Positions 9,301-15,920 of a stretch of 64,000 nt of DNA are shown here, piece after piece (position 1 is the first letter of the stretch; each line of letters begins with the position of its first letter). Below the pieces are notes generated by a model that saw only the letters and a list, made by a program, of their open reading frames with translations, did not search any database and had not been told where the DNA came from. The DNA comes from DASXUG01 sp964620425 (GTDB lineage: Bacteria; Pseudomonadota; Gammaproteobacteria; Burkholderiales; Methylophilaceae). The translations under genes were made by a program, and so were the position numbers. Where the stretch lies: positions 248,001 through 312,000 of the forward strand of contig CAZUGV010000001.1 of NCBI GenBank assembly GCA_964620425.1, in the 5' to 3' direction.

Positions 9301-12300
9301 GATTCGTATTGAGGAAATTTTCCCAATCAGTGATTTCTGCACCTTTGATACCATCACTAACAGTAGGTGCTCCATCAGAGAAAAAGTAGCCTACATTTTG
9401 CGCACCTGCTAACCTGCCAGCTGCGGCAAAAGCAGCTTTTGTATCATGCACTGCATCATCGTAGTTTGTCGAGCCTCCTGCCGTGAGGTCAGCTAGAGCT
9501 GCCTTAGCTTCGCTTACTGTCATCCATGTGTGGCTAAGTTGTTTACCACAATCAGCAAAAGAAACAATCATGATACGTGTTTCACCCAAAGCAGCATATT
9601 TGTCAATCAATGTATTGATTGAGGCAATTTCGCTAGCTAAGCGTGACTTTCCATCTATTCCATCAAGTGTCCCCATACTGCCAGAAGTATCTATTGTAAA
9701 TAACAAATTAGTACCTGTATAACCAGAAGCTGTCACAACTTGATTAACCGCTACTGGTGCATCATCTTCAACGGTCAAGGTAATTGTACCAGTTGTAGTT
9801 GTGCTTGAATCTTTAGCATTAACGCCAATATTGATGATTAATGTATCTTCAGCAGTCGTATTCGGATGGTCGACAGCACCAGACAATACGACATTGTATT
9901 TACCAGTATTGTCTATCGTTGCACGAACCACCTCATTGCCCGCAGCGCTACCAATCAATGGGTCTGCGCTTGTACCCGAACCAGACCAAGTAATAGTGAC
10001 ACCATTACTTGTGTAGGTGGTTGTTGGCGCAGTCAATGTGACCGTAATGGCATCACCATTTGGATCAGAGATTTTCAAGTCACCCTGGTAAGTTGCGCTA
10101 TCTGTCTTATCTGATGTACCCGCAGTGTCTTTAAGACCTCCAAGTAATCCTTCTTCAGAGACAACAGCATTACCTGCATCTGGGTCACCAATCACAGGGC
10201 CTTGATTCAATGTGTAAGCAAAGTTATCGCTAGGCACACTTGCGTTACCTGCTTTATCGGTTGCAGTCACAGTGTAGTTATGCAAGCCTCTGCCAATGTC
10301 TGGCGATGGAGTAAATGTCCAGTCACCGTTTGCATCAGCCTTGGTCGTGCCAATTTCTTTAGCACCATCAAAGACGGTCACGGTGCTAGCCGCTTCAGCT
10401 TTACCTACTAAAGTAGGTGTTGCATCGTCCGCAGTAGCTCCAGTTGCCAAATCAGCCTTAACAGGGCCGAAATCGTCAATGATTTTATCAATGGTTGGTT
10501 TAGATGTAACAGTATCTATGGTGGCTTTGTCTGTGCCTTCTGGGCTAATGTTGCCTGCAACGTCTTTGAGTTGCGCAGTCACAATCAGATCTTTGCCTTC
10601 GCCTGGGTTTTGTACGTTAGGTACAGAGACGCTGTTCTTTTGGATGTCGGCTAAAGTGAGCACTATCGGTGCTTGTTCTACACCGTTGACTTTGACGAGG
10701 ATACTGTCGCCCACGTTGGCGGTCGATGGAAGCGTAATGCTGACGTCGATCGGGCCGTTGAGTTCGTCTTTGCTGATGTAGCTATTGTCGTTCTTGTCTT
10801 CTGCAATGGTGACGATGGGGGCACCTGCAACTGTGAGCTGGATGGTTGCTTGGTCGCTCACAGGACCTGCAGTGTTACCTGCGAGGTCTTTGATGCTGGC
10901 TGTGGCTACAAAGTCGGTATTGTTGCCTGTCGGGGTGAAGTCAATATCAATGAAGCCCGCTGTAAGTTGGGCATCAGTGATGGTGATGGTTTTGTCCGTG
11001 TTGCCTGAGGCAGTGACAGTTAAGGTATCGCCTGCTACTGCGCCTGCTGGTAAGGTGACGCGTACGCCAATGGTGTTGCCTTGAAGTTCAGTCGCGTTGA
11101 TAAACTTGTCGTTGTTGGTGTCTTCTGTGATCTCGATGGCGAGGCCTTTGAATACAGTGGTGTCAACGGTGGCGGTGTCGCTGCCCGTCGGGCCTACGTT
11201 GCCAGCTGCATCTACAATGTGGGCGCCAATGGTGATGTCTTTGCCTTCTCCTGGGCTGGTGATGCCAGGGATCGGTAGCGTTTTAGCCGCGATGTCAGCG
11301 TCAGTCAGGGTGATGGCGGGTTGGTCTACGCCGTTGACGGTCACAATAAGTTTGTCACCTGCTTTAGCCGTCGCTGGGAGTTCAACGGTAGTATCAATGT
11401 CGCCTTTGAGTTCGCTAGCGTTGATATAGCTGTTGTCGTCAGCATCTTCGGTAATTCTGACAATCGGCGCACCTACTGGGTCGGTGGCGATTGTGGCGAA
11501 GTCTGTCGCAACGGGTGATTTGTTGCCTACTGGGTCGCTCACTTGGGCGCTTACTTCAAATTTAGTGCCGCTCGCTGGGGCAGTAAATTCCAAGGTGAGT
11601 TTGCCTGCTGTGATTTGTGCTTCTGTCAAGGTGATGGTTTGTGGTGTATTGCCTGTGCCAGTCACTTTGAGAAGGTCGCCTGCTACTGCGCTTGCAGGTA
11701 GGGTGACTTCTACGCCTATGGTGCCTTTGAGTTCTGTGGCGTTGATGAAGTTGTCATCATTGGCGTCTTCGGTAATCGCGACTTTGATACCGTCCAGTGG
11801 GCTGAGGTCGTATTTGGCTTGGTCGGTGCCTGTCGCACTGTTGTTGCCTGCAACGTCTTTAATAAAGGCGTCGACTTTGATGCTTGCACCATCCACTGGA
11901 GATGGGTAGCTGGTGGTGACGAAGCCTGCTGCCTTGTCTGCAGCGGTCACTGGGATTTCTTTGGTCACGCCACCTGAGGTCACAACAACGGTGTCGCCTA
12001 CGTTGACTTTGGTTGGGTCAAAGGCGATCTTGACGTCAGTGACGGTGTTGCCGTCTAGTTTAGATTCAGCCAAGTTGACGAAGCCGTCGTTGTCGCCGTC
12101 ATCTGTGATGAGTACCGTTGGGGCTAGGCCGCCATTCGGGATGCCTGTATCTATGGTTAACGGGACGTCCTTAGTGGTCGGGTTGCCCGCAGGGTCAGTC
12201 TCAACCACTTTGGCTACCCCTGTCGTGCCGTCAGGGATCGGTTGCGTCGGGGTGACGCTCCAAGTGCCATCGAGGGCTACCGTGGTCGGGATTTTCTCGC

Positions 12301-13525
12301 CAGTGCCAGGCATGGTCACTTCAATCTTCGCACCTGGTTCACCTGTACCAATGATCGTTGGGGTGGTGTCGTTGGTGATGCCGTCACCTTTAGTACCACT
12401 GTCCGAAGTAGGATCTAACTTGGCTGTTAAATCTGGTGATTTAGTGTCAATGGTTAATGGTACTGTGGTAGTGGTTGGGTTGCCCGCAGGGTCTTTCGCA
12501 ACCACCGTTACAGGTAAATCTTTACCGTCTGGAATCGGTTGCTTAGGTGTCACGCTCCATTTACCGTCGTCGCCAACTGTGGTCGTGAGTTTCTCGCCTG
12601 TCACTGGCATCGTGACTTCAATCGTGGCTTTGGGTTCGCCTGTACCGCTAATCGTAGGAGTGTTGTCATTGGTGATGCCGTCACCTGGGGTGCCGCTGTC
12701 TGATACAGGGTCTAACTTGACTGTTAAATCTGGTGATTTGGTGTCAATGGTTAATGGCACATCGGCAGTTACAGTGTTCGGATTACCAGGCAGTGTTGTT
12801 GTCACTTTAATCACTTGAGGACCGTCAGGAATCGGCGTGTTAGGGGTAACTGACCATGTGCCATTTGTGGCAACTGTTGTTGTGATAGTTTCTTTAGGTG
12901 TAACAACAGTAACCGTAGCGCCTGGCGTGCCTGTACCAATTATGGTTGGAGTGGGGTCATTTGTAAGACCATCAGAATTAGAACTACCAGTATCTGAAGC
13001 TGGATCAAGCTTGGCGCTTAAAGTCAGCGGTCTTTGATTGCGACCATCATCATTACCTCGATTATCTACATCTCCACGGTTACCATCACGGACAGTGCCA
13101 AAACCATATTGATTGGGGTTTGGATCCGCAAATTGAATGCGCTCTAAATTCACAAAAGTTGCGTTACCGTCACTGCCACCAAAACCATTTGGCCCTGCGG
13201 CTGGCGCACTTAATATCTCATTGATATCTCTACCTTCTGCAACAGCTTGTATAACAGATTGAATGGTCGCTTGATTTACTGCATTCTCACCCGCATCAGG
13301 CACATCTGTACGCACGAGATCTTGTGTTACTTTAATCGTCTGTGCGGCAGCTAAGTCCACTACTTTTCCGTTGGCGAGCTGTACATTCACAGTTGAGCCT
13401 GGGCCGGTCACTACCTGCTGTCCAGCTTGTAGTTTTTCACCTACTTTAAGAATATGGCGTTCGCCACGTTCATTAACGACCATTGCTTGACCTGTGATAC
13501 TTTTAACTACGCCAACTGCTGCCAT
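6311..13525 (-). CDS. Giant LapA-type RTX adhesin secreted by type I system
   Basis: A 2404-residue cell-surface protein. Order of parts: retention module (residues 1-95, beginning MAAVGVVKSITGQAMVV) and a PAAG site at 108-111, the kind of site cut by LapG; three Ig-like repeats (about 165-460); five modules with EF-hand-like calcium loops (about 465-1010); another Ig-like domain and a T1SS-143-like domain; a VWA domain from about 1270 with an intact metal site (DTSGS from residue 1279, then GGSTNYDDA and FSDGAP); four long tandem repeats (about 1550-2025); a jelly-roll-like domain with IVNGSFED; RTX nonapeptides (GGAGDD, GNDIL); and a C-terminal type I secretion signal. No Sec signal is present. 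The upstream ATG at 13540 is unlikely: GGAG at 13535-13538 is placed to serve the ATG at 13525. The secretion genes lie just upstream on the same strand. Confidence 0.9.
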   Translation of the reverse strand: MAAVGVVKSITGQAMVVNERGERHILKVGEKLQAGQQVVTGPGSTVNVQLANGKVVDLAAAQTIKVTQDLVRTDVPDAGENAVNQATIQSVIQAVAEGRDINEILSAPAAGPNGFGGSDGNATFVNLERIQFADPNPNQYGFGTVRDGNRGDVDNRGNDDGRNQRPLTLSAKLDPASDTGSSNSDGLTNDPTPTIIGTGTPGATVTVVTPKETITTTVATNGTWSVTPNTPIPDGPQVIKVTTTLPGNPNTVTADVPLTIDTKSPDLTVKLDPVSDSGTPGDGITNDNTPTISGTGEPKATIEVTMPVTGEKLTTTVGDDGKWSVTPKQPIPDGKDLPVTVVAKDPAGNPTTTTVPLTIDTKSPDLTAKLDPTSDSGTKGDGITNDTTPTIIGTGEPGAKIEVTMPGTGEKIPTTVALDGTWSVTPTQPIPDGTTGVAKVVETDPAGNPTTKDVPLTIDTGIPNGGLAPTVLITDDGDNDGFVNLAESKLDGNTVTDVKIAFDPTKVNVGDTVVVTSGGVTKEIPVTAADKAAGFVTTSYPSPVDGASIKVDAFIKDVAGNNSATGTDQAKYDLSPLDGIKVAITEDANDDNFINATELKGTIGVEVTLPASAVAGDLLKVTGTGNTPQTITLTEAQITAGKLTLEFTAPASGTKFEVSAQVSDPVGNKSPVATDFATIATDPVGAPIVRITEDADDNSYINASELKGDIDTTVELPATAKAGDKLIVTVNGVDQPAITLTDADIAAKTLPIPGITSPGEGKDITIGAHIVDAAGNVGPTGSDTATVDTTVFKGLAIEITEDTNNDKFINATELQGNTIGVRVTLPAGAVAGDTLTVTASGNTDKTITITDAQLTAGFIDIDFTPTGNNTDFVATASIKDLAGNTAGPVSDQATIQLTVAGAPIVTIAEDKNDNSYISKDELNGPIDVSITLPSTANVGDSILVKVNGVEQAPIVLTLADIQKNSVSVPNVQNPGEGKDLIVTAQLKDVAGNISPEGTDKATIDTVTSKPTIDKIIDDFGPVKADLATGATADDATPTLVGKAEAASTVTVFDGAKEIGTTKADANGDWTFTPSPDIGRGLHNYTVTATDKAGNASVPSDNFAYTLNQGPVIGDPDAGNAVVSEEGLLGGLKDTAGTSDKTDSATYQGDLKISDPNGDAITVTLTAPTTTYTSNGVTITWSGSGTSADPLIGSAAGNEVVRATIDNTGKYNVVLSGAVDHPNTTAEDTLIINIGVNAKDSSTTTTGTITLTVEDDAPVAVNQVVTASGYTGTNLLFTIDTSGSMGTLDGIDGKSRLASEIASINTLIDKYAALGETRIMIVSFADCGKQLSHTWMTVSEAKAALADLTAGGSTNYDDAVHDTKAAFAAAGRLAGAQNVGYFFSDGAPTVSDGIKGAEITDWENFLNTNQIKQFAIGLGAGATDTMVSGNMNQLAYNGQSGTDTNAVKVSDFNKLDSVLSDTVPKPVTGNLTTGVGFGGDGGFVKSLNIDGTTYTFDNKTGKLSVTGSNNSTYNSSTHEITINTSNGKIVVDMDNGAYSFQAKSIVNSIGATVVADSVEMQQNDTTSWESPPVMTALADGRFMAVWVKDGLSDDTKSMQVWGRIFNADGSPSTNEFRVGKLAADGSDGYDVPNLTINQLEGGNVVVQWVRNAAESWSQDTPVFTIINPQTAGTNPTTVIQDVVMRDPSNKGVDSPAVVETLADGRFIAVWTENGLSDDITSMKLQARIFNADGTPSTGQFQVGNWAVDGTDCYDVANWNVTQLANGNIIVGYIRNFAEAGNDSPVFTVLDKNGNTLQANVIVEQTDNTTRFDSPPVIESLTDGRFIAIWTINGLHDDTTAMKVMARIFNADGTASTNEFQVGTKAIDGFDGYDVEQMTVKQLANGNIVVGYVRNTAEDGKDAPIFTLLDKNGKTLLADVSIEQAESATRCDSPPVMEALQDGRFIAVWTLNGWTDDVPTMKLMARVFNADGSPSTSEFQVGTKAVDGSDGYDVPNVTVTQLANGNVVVAWERSFAEAGGDEPIYSVIKIDPIPTGSVDSTKITYTLSDNDGDTASATLTLGSANKTVHNLIVNGSFEDVTGLTKTLYGYVGNAAIPGWNDTRGLELDVHTDNRGGVKPTDGIKWLDLEATPGNNLVGQNVQGVTTGEIYKLSFSAGDIANANDNKSNDNAVTVYWGGVKLGTINPTDGSMSQYEFILVGGAGNGNNRLEFEGGGQVANIGVSIDNVTLVSISDKNYSAAGDENNNILSATSGNDIISGGAGDDIISGDAGNDILIGGKGNDILSGGVSVDVFRWAPGDEGLVGNQTIDTIKDFDNRSLSQGGDVLDIRDLLQGENDNNLTNYLHFEKSGADTIVHISSTGGFAGGFQQAAENQKIVVLGVDLTAGQTSDAAIIANMMAQQKLITD
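6676..6775 (-). repeat. RTX nonapeptide repeats in the adhesin
   Basis: Consecutive GGxGxDxxx units (GGAGDDIIS, GDAGNDILI, GGKGNDILS) just before the C-terminal secretion signal. In RTX proteins these fold into a calcium-bound parallel beta-roll outside the cell and help pull the chain through the type I channel. Only about four units are seen, few for so large a protein but usual for LapA-like adhesins. Confidence 0.85.
7450..8870 (-). repeat. Four tandem repeats of about 119 residues in the adhesin
   Basis: Four direct repeats spaced about 356, 356 and 373 bases. Each has a first half with LxDGRFIAVW, DDxxxMK, ARIFNADGxPST and FQVG, and a second half with QLANGNVVVxW and DxPxFTV. The halves resemble each other (small beta-sheet with DGRF/NGNV turn and a hydrophobic VW strand), giving eight blade-like units in total. 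Similar VVxWxS...AQRFNADG repeats occur in many RTX proteins of proteobacteria. Confidence 0.75.
10498..12125 (-). repeat. Five Ig-like modules with EF-hand-like loops in the adhesin
   Basis: Five modules of about 100-110 residues. Each opens with I(T/A)(E/D)D and a 12-residue loop that fits the EF-hand spacing: DGDNDGFVNLAE, DANDDNFINATE, DADDNSYINASE, DTNNDKFINATE and DKNDNSYISKDE. The loop has acidic or Asn residues at positions 1, 3 and 5, a hydrophobic residue at 8 and Glu at 12. Modules 2 and 4 resemble each other, as do 3 and 5. Each ends in a KDxAGN-type turn. Confidence 0.75.
12140..13035 (-). repeat. Three Ig-like (Big) repeats in the adhesin
   Basis: Three repeats of about 95-100 residues. 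Each has LDPxSDxG, DGxTND, TPTIxGTGEPGA, a GTWSVTP strand, PIPDG and a closing PLTIDTKSPDL linker. These are the bacterial Ig-like extender domains common in biofilm adhesins, where they project the distal binding domains away from the cell surface. Confidence 0.85.
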
Positions 13526-13884
13526 TTTTTCACTCTCCATTTAATAATAACTGAGTAAGATAATCGTTAGTTTATTTACAAATTTTTTAATGCCTTAGCC
13601 AGACCACACCTGTATAGTCAAACAAAGTTAAGTAGCTAGGTTAGTTTTATTACAAATATAATTTTTCTTTTAAACCTTACTTTACGAACTTGCCACAAAG
13701 GGAATCCAAACTCTAGTAACGACTAAAAAAATCGTTACTTTAACTAGATTTTCCATTAAATCTTATGCGTATTCCTGCGTCTATTGTACCTAAGTACAAT
13801 ATGCCCCATTTTTGGATTTACTTTGACATCTTTTAGATGTAAAGAGTACTGAATTTCAATTAAGTTGGCGCAAGATTACGATAG
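13526..13884 (-). promoter_or_regulatory. Upstream region of the adhesin gene with three dyads
   Basis: A 359-base AT-rich gap between the LuxR-type gene and the adhesin, both minus strand, so it probably holds the adhesin promoter. Three dyads are visible: AGTAACGA/TCGTTACT (13715-13739, loop of nine), partly enclosed by TCTAGT and ACTAGA; TATTGTAC-CTAA-GTACAATA (13782-13801, perfect eight-base arms); and ACATCT-TTT-AGATGT (13826-13840). The second has the size and symmetry of a dimer operator for a LuxR/NarL-type protein. No convincing sigma-70 promoter or strong terminator could be assigned. Confidence 0.45.
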
Positions 13885-14511
13885 TTAACTGGACAAACGC
13901 TCGTTGATACGAATAGCTAACTGAAGCCTATCTTTCACACCAGTTCGCTCAAATACAGCGGTGAGATGAGCCTTCACTGTTCTTTCGGTAATATCCAACT
14001 CTTTCGCAATATTTTTATTGCTTAGGCCTTGCGCCGCTTTAATCGCTACCTCACGCTCGCGTGGAGTCAGCAGGCGCAATGTTTGCTCAATACTTTCAGT
14101 GCTTTGCTCTGATAACTTGCGACCAACTTGTATCAGTTGGCGCAAAATATCTTGCCCTAACCAAACACCCCCAAACGCTACTACCTGACGCACTTGCGCC
14201 AACACAAGATGATCATGGTAGGCGTGGGTATAACCTAATGCCCCACGCTCAAAAGCTAGCATGGCTTCATGTTGATCTGGTACGTTAGCTAAAATAATCA
14301 CTTTAGACGAGCCATCCAACTTTTTCAGCTTCTCAATACTGTCAAGCATCCAATCTAGCTGATTCGAATCTACATGGATCCAATAAATTGAACCTCGCTC
14401 AAGTATCGTAGGTAGCCTTTCAACGCTGTCACAACAATCTGCTACTGGTGAAAGCGCTTGCCACCCAGCAAGTAGCTGACCCAATTTTGTTACAAATATA
14501 TCTTTTGTCAT
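13885..14511 (-). CDS. LuxR/NarL-family regulator with degenerate receiver
   Basis: A 208-residue protein. The C-terminal LuxR helix-turn-helix (about residues 145-205) is complete: LTPREREVAIKAAQGLSNKNIAKELDITERTVKAHLTAVFERTGVKDRLQLAI. The N-terminal part has receiver-like strand and helix spacing (VIILANVPD, then AMLAFERGALGYTHAY). However, the acidic pair after strand 1 is missing, the Thr/Ser after strand 4 is Asn, and the strand-5 Lys is His. It is therefore probably not switched by ordinary phosphotransfer. It overlaps the membrane fusion protein gene by four bases and lies directly before the adhesin, so control of adhesin or secretion genes is the obvious hypothesis. Confidence 0.85.
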   Translation of the reverse strand: MTKDIFVTKLGQLLAGWQALSPVADCCDSVERLPTILERGSIYWIHVDSNQLDWMLDSIEKLKKLDGSSKVIILANVPDQHEAMLAFERGALGYTHAYHDHLVLAQVRQVVAFGGVWLGQDILRQLIQVGRKLSEQSTESIEQTLRLLTPREREVAIKAAQGLSNKNIAKELDITERTVKAHLTAVFERTGVKDRLQLAIRINERLSS

Positions 14512-15920
14512 CTTTCCGTAAATGCGTAAGCACGGGCTTTCAACACAGGTTTTAATAAATAGGCAAGTATGGATTTTTTACCAGTCATAATATCCACTTG
14601 CGCCACCATACCAGGAATAATCGGCAAATTCCTGCCCAAACTGGATTTAATGGTTCGAACGCGCACAATATAATAGGCATTGCCTTTGTCGTCCACTATA
14701 GAATCTGCGCCAACACCAATTACTTTAGCGTCCAGCGTCCCGTAAATGGTGTAGTCATAAGCAGTTAACTTCACCGATGCATTTTGGTTGACTGTGATAA
14801 ATGCAATATCTTTCGGTTGTATTTTGGCCTCCAAGACTAAAGCATCATCACTTGGCACTAACTCCATCACCTCTTTGCCTGGCTGAATAACACCACCAAC
14901 GGTATTTGCAAATAAACGGCTAACCGTACCATTCACTGGCGATTTTAAGGTAGATTGCTTCACCTTATCGGTCAGCGCTTCACTAGAGGCATCAATTGAG
15001 TTGAGTTTTGCAGTTGTTTCAGATAACTCAGCTTCGATTTTACTGCGAAAGCTTTGTTCAATTTCGCTAATTTTCCGCCTAGCCTCTGCAATCGCTGAAT
15101 GAACGCGCCCAATTTGCGCACGCGCTTGATCACGCTCACCGCGCAACCTCGCCACATCACGCTCTAAACGCAATAAATCCACCTCTGAAACCGCACCGCT
15201 ACTTTGCAGTGGTTTTGTCACTGACAACTCTTGTGATGTTAAAGCAAGCCCGCGTTCAGCTTGCTCTACTTTGGCCTGCACCTCAGATAGCTCACGCTCT
15301 CGTTGAGACATTTGCTCACGGGCAATACCCACCTGCGACGCCAATGCTTCGTTGCTGGAGTTATACAAACTGTACTCTTGGGCATAAACCACGGGGTCTT
15401 GTTTTTGAACTTCTGGCGGTGGATCAAAGGGACGACCTTTAGCCAAGGCTTGCAACCGCGCTTGTTTTGCCAGCAATGAAATGTATTGCGTTTGATTTTC
15501 ACGTAATGATGACTTGGCACGAGTCTCATCAATTTTAATCAACGGGTCTCCAATTTTGACAGTCTCACCCTCTTTGACCAAAATTTCAGTCACGATACCA
15601 CCATCCAAGGACTGGATTTGCTGTACTTGTTTAGACGGCACTACACGCCCCTCGCCTTTTGTGACCTCATCAATTTCCGTAACCGCTGACCATACCAGCA
15701 TCACCACCACGATGCCAGTAACCCAATACAGCAGTTTTTTAGCGCGCAATGGTGTTTCTTCTAATAAGGCATATTCAGCCTGCTTTTCCCAAGGGATGTT
15801 TTCTTCAGTTTCATTCGGTGCCCAACGCGCAAAAATCCAATTCACTGGTGCGGTTAACCATTTACGGGCTTGAAAAAAATTATATACTTTACCAATACCT
15901 TCAAAAATTTGTTTACTCAT
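14508..15920 (-). CDS. Type I secretion membrane fusion protein (HlyD/LapC family)
   Basis: A 470-residue periplasmic adaptor linking the inner-membrane ABC exporter to an outer-membrane TolC-like channel. A cytoplasmic N-terminus of about 60 residues is followed by one membrane span (about 62-81). Then come a lipoyl/barrel-sandwich strand (GRVVPSKQVQQIQSLDGGIVTEILVKEGETVKIGDPLI), a long coiled coil (about 125-320, rich in Arg, Glu and Gln), the second lipoyl half (LKSPVNGTVSRLF) and a C-terminal beta-barrel ending in the family signature GMVAQVDIMTGKKSILAYLLKPV. It overlaps both neighbours by four bases, indicating an operon. It most likely exports the large adhesin encoded downstream. Confidence 0.92.
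   Translation of the reverse strand: MSKQIFEGIGKVYNFFQARKWLTAPVNWIFARWAPNETEENIPWEKQAEYALLEETPLRAKKLLYWVTGIVVVMLVWSAVTEIDEVTKGEGRVVPSKQVQQIQSLDGGIVTEILVKEGETVKIGDPLIKIDETRAKSSLRENQTQYISLLAKQARLQALAKGRPFDPPPEVQKQDPVVYAQEYSLYNSSNEALASQVGIAREQMSQRERELSEVQAKVEQAERGLALTSQELSVTKPLQSSGAVSEVDLLRLERDVARLRGERDQARAQIGRVHSAIAEARRKISEIEQSFRSKIEAELSETTAKLNSIDASSEALTDKVKQSTLKSPVNGTVSRLFANTVGGVIQPGKEVMELVPSDDALVLEAKIQPKDIAFITVNQNASVKLTAYDYTIYGTLDAKVIGVGADSIVDDKGNAYYIVRVRTIKSSLGRNLPIIPGMVAQVDIMTGKKSILAYLLKPVLKARAYAFTER

Noticed and set aside
9801..12818. Long open frames on the plus strand opposite the adhesin repeats, up to about 300 codons.
   Set aside because: They consist of Val, Ser, Thr and Pro strings produced by the antisense of Gly/Thr/Asp-rich repeats, carry no domain pattern and lack ribosome sites.
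7450..13035. Direct repeats that could suggest a CRISPR array or tandem DNA repeat.
   Set aside because: The repeats are protein-coding, 95-120 codons long and diverged at DNA level; there are no short identical repeats with unique spacers.
13525..13540. ATG at 13540 as the adhesin start.
   Set aside because: GGAG inside the extension is correctly spaced for the ATG at 13525, and the retention module of LapA-type proteins normally begins at that point.
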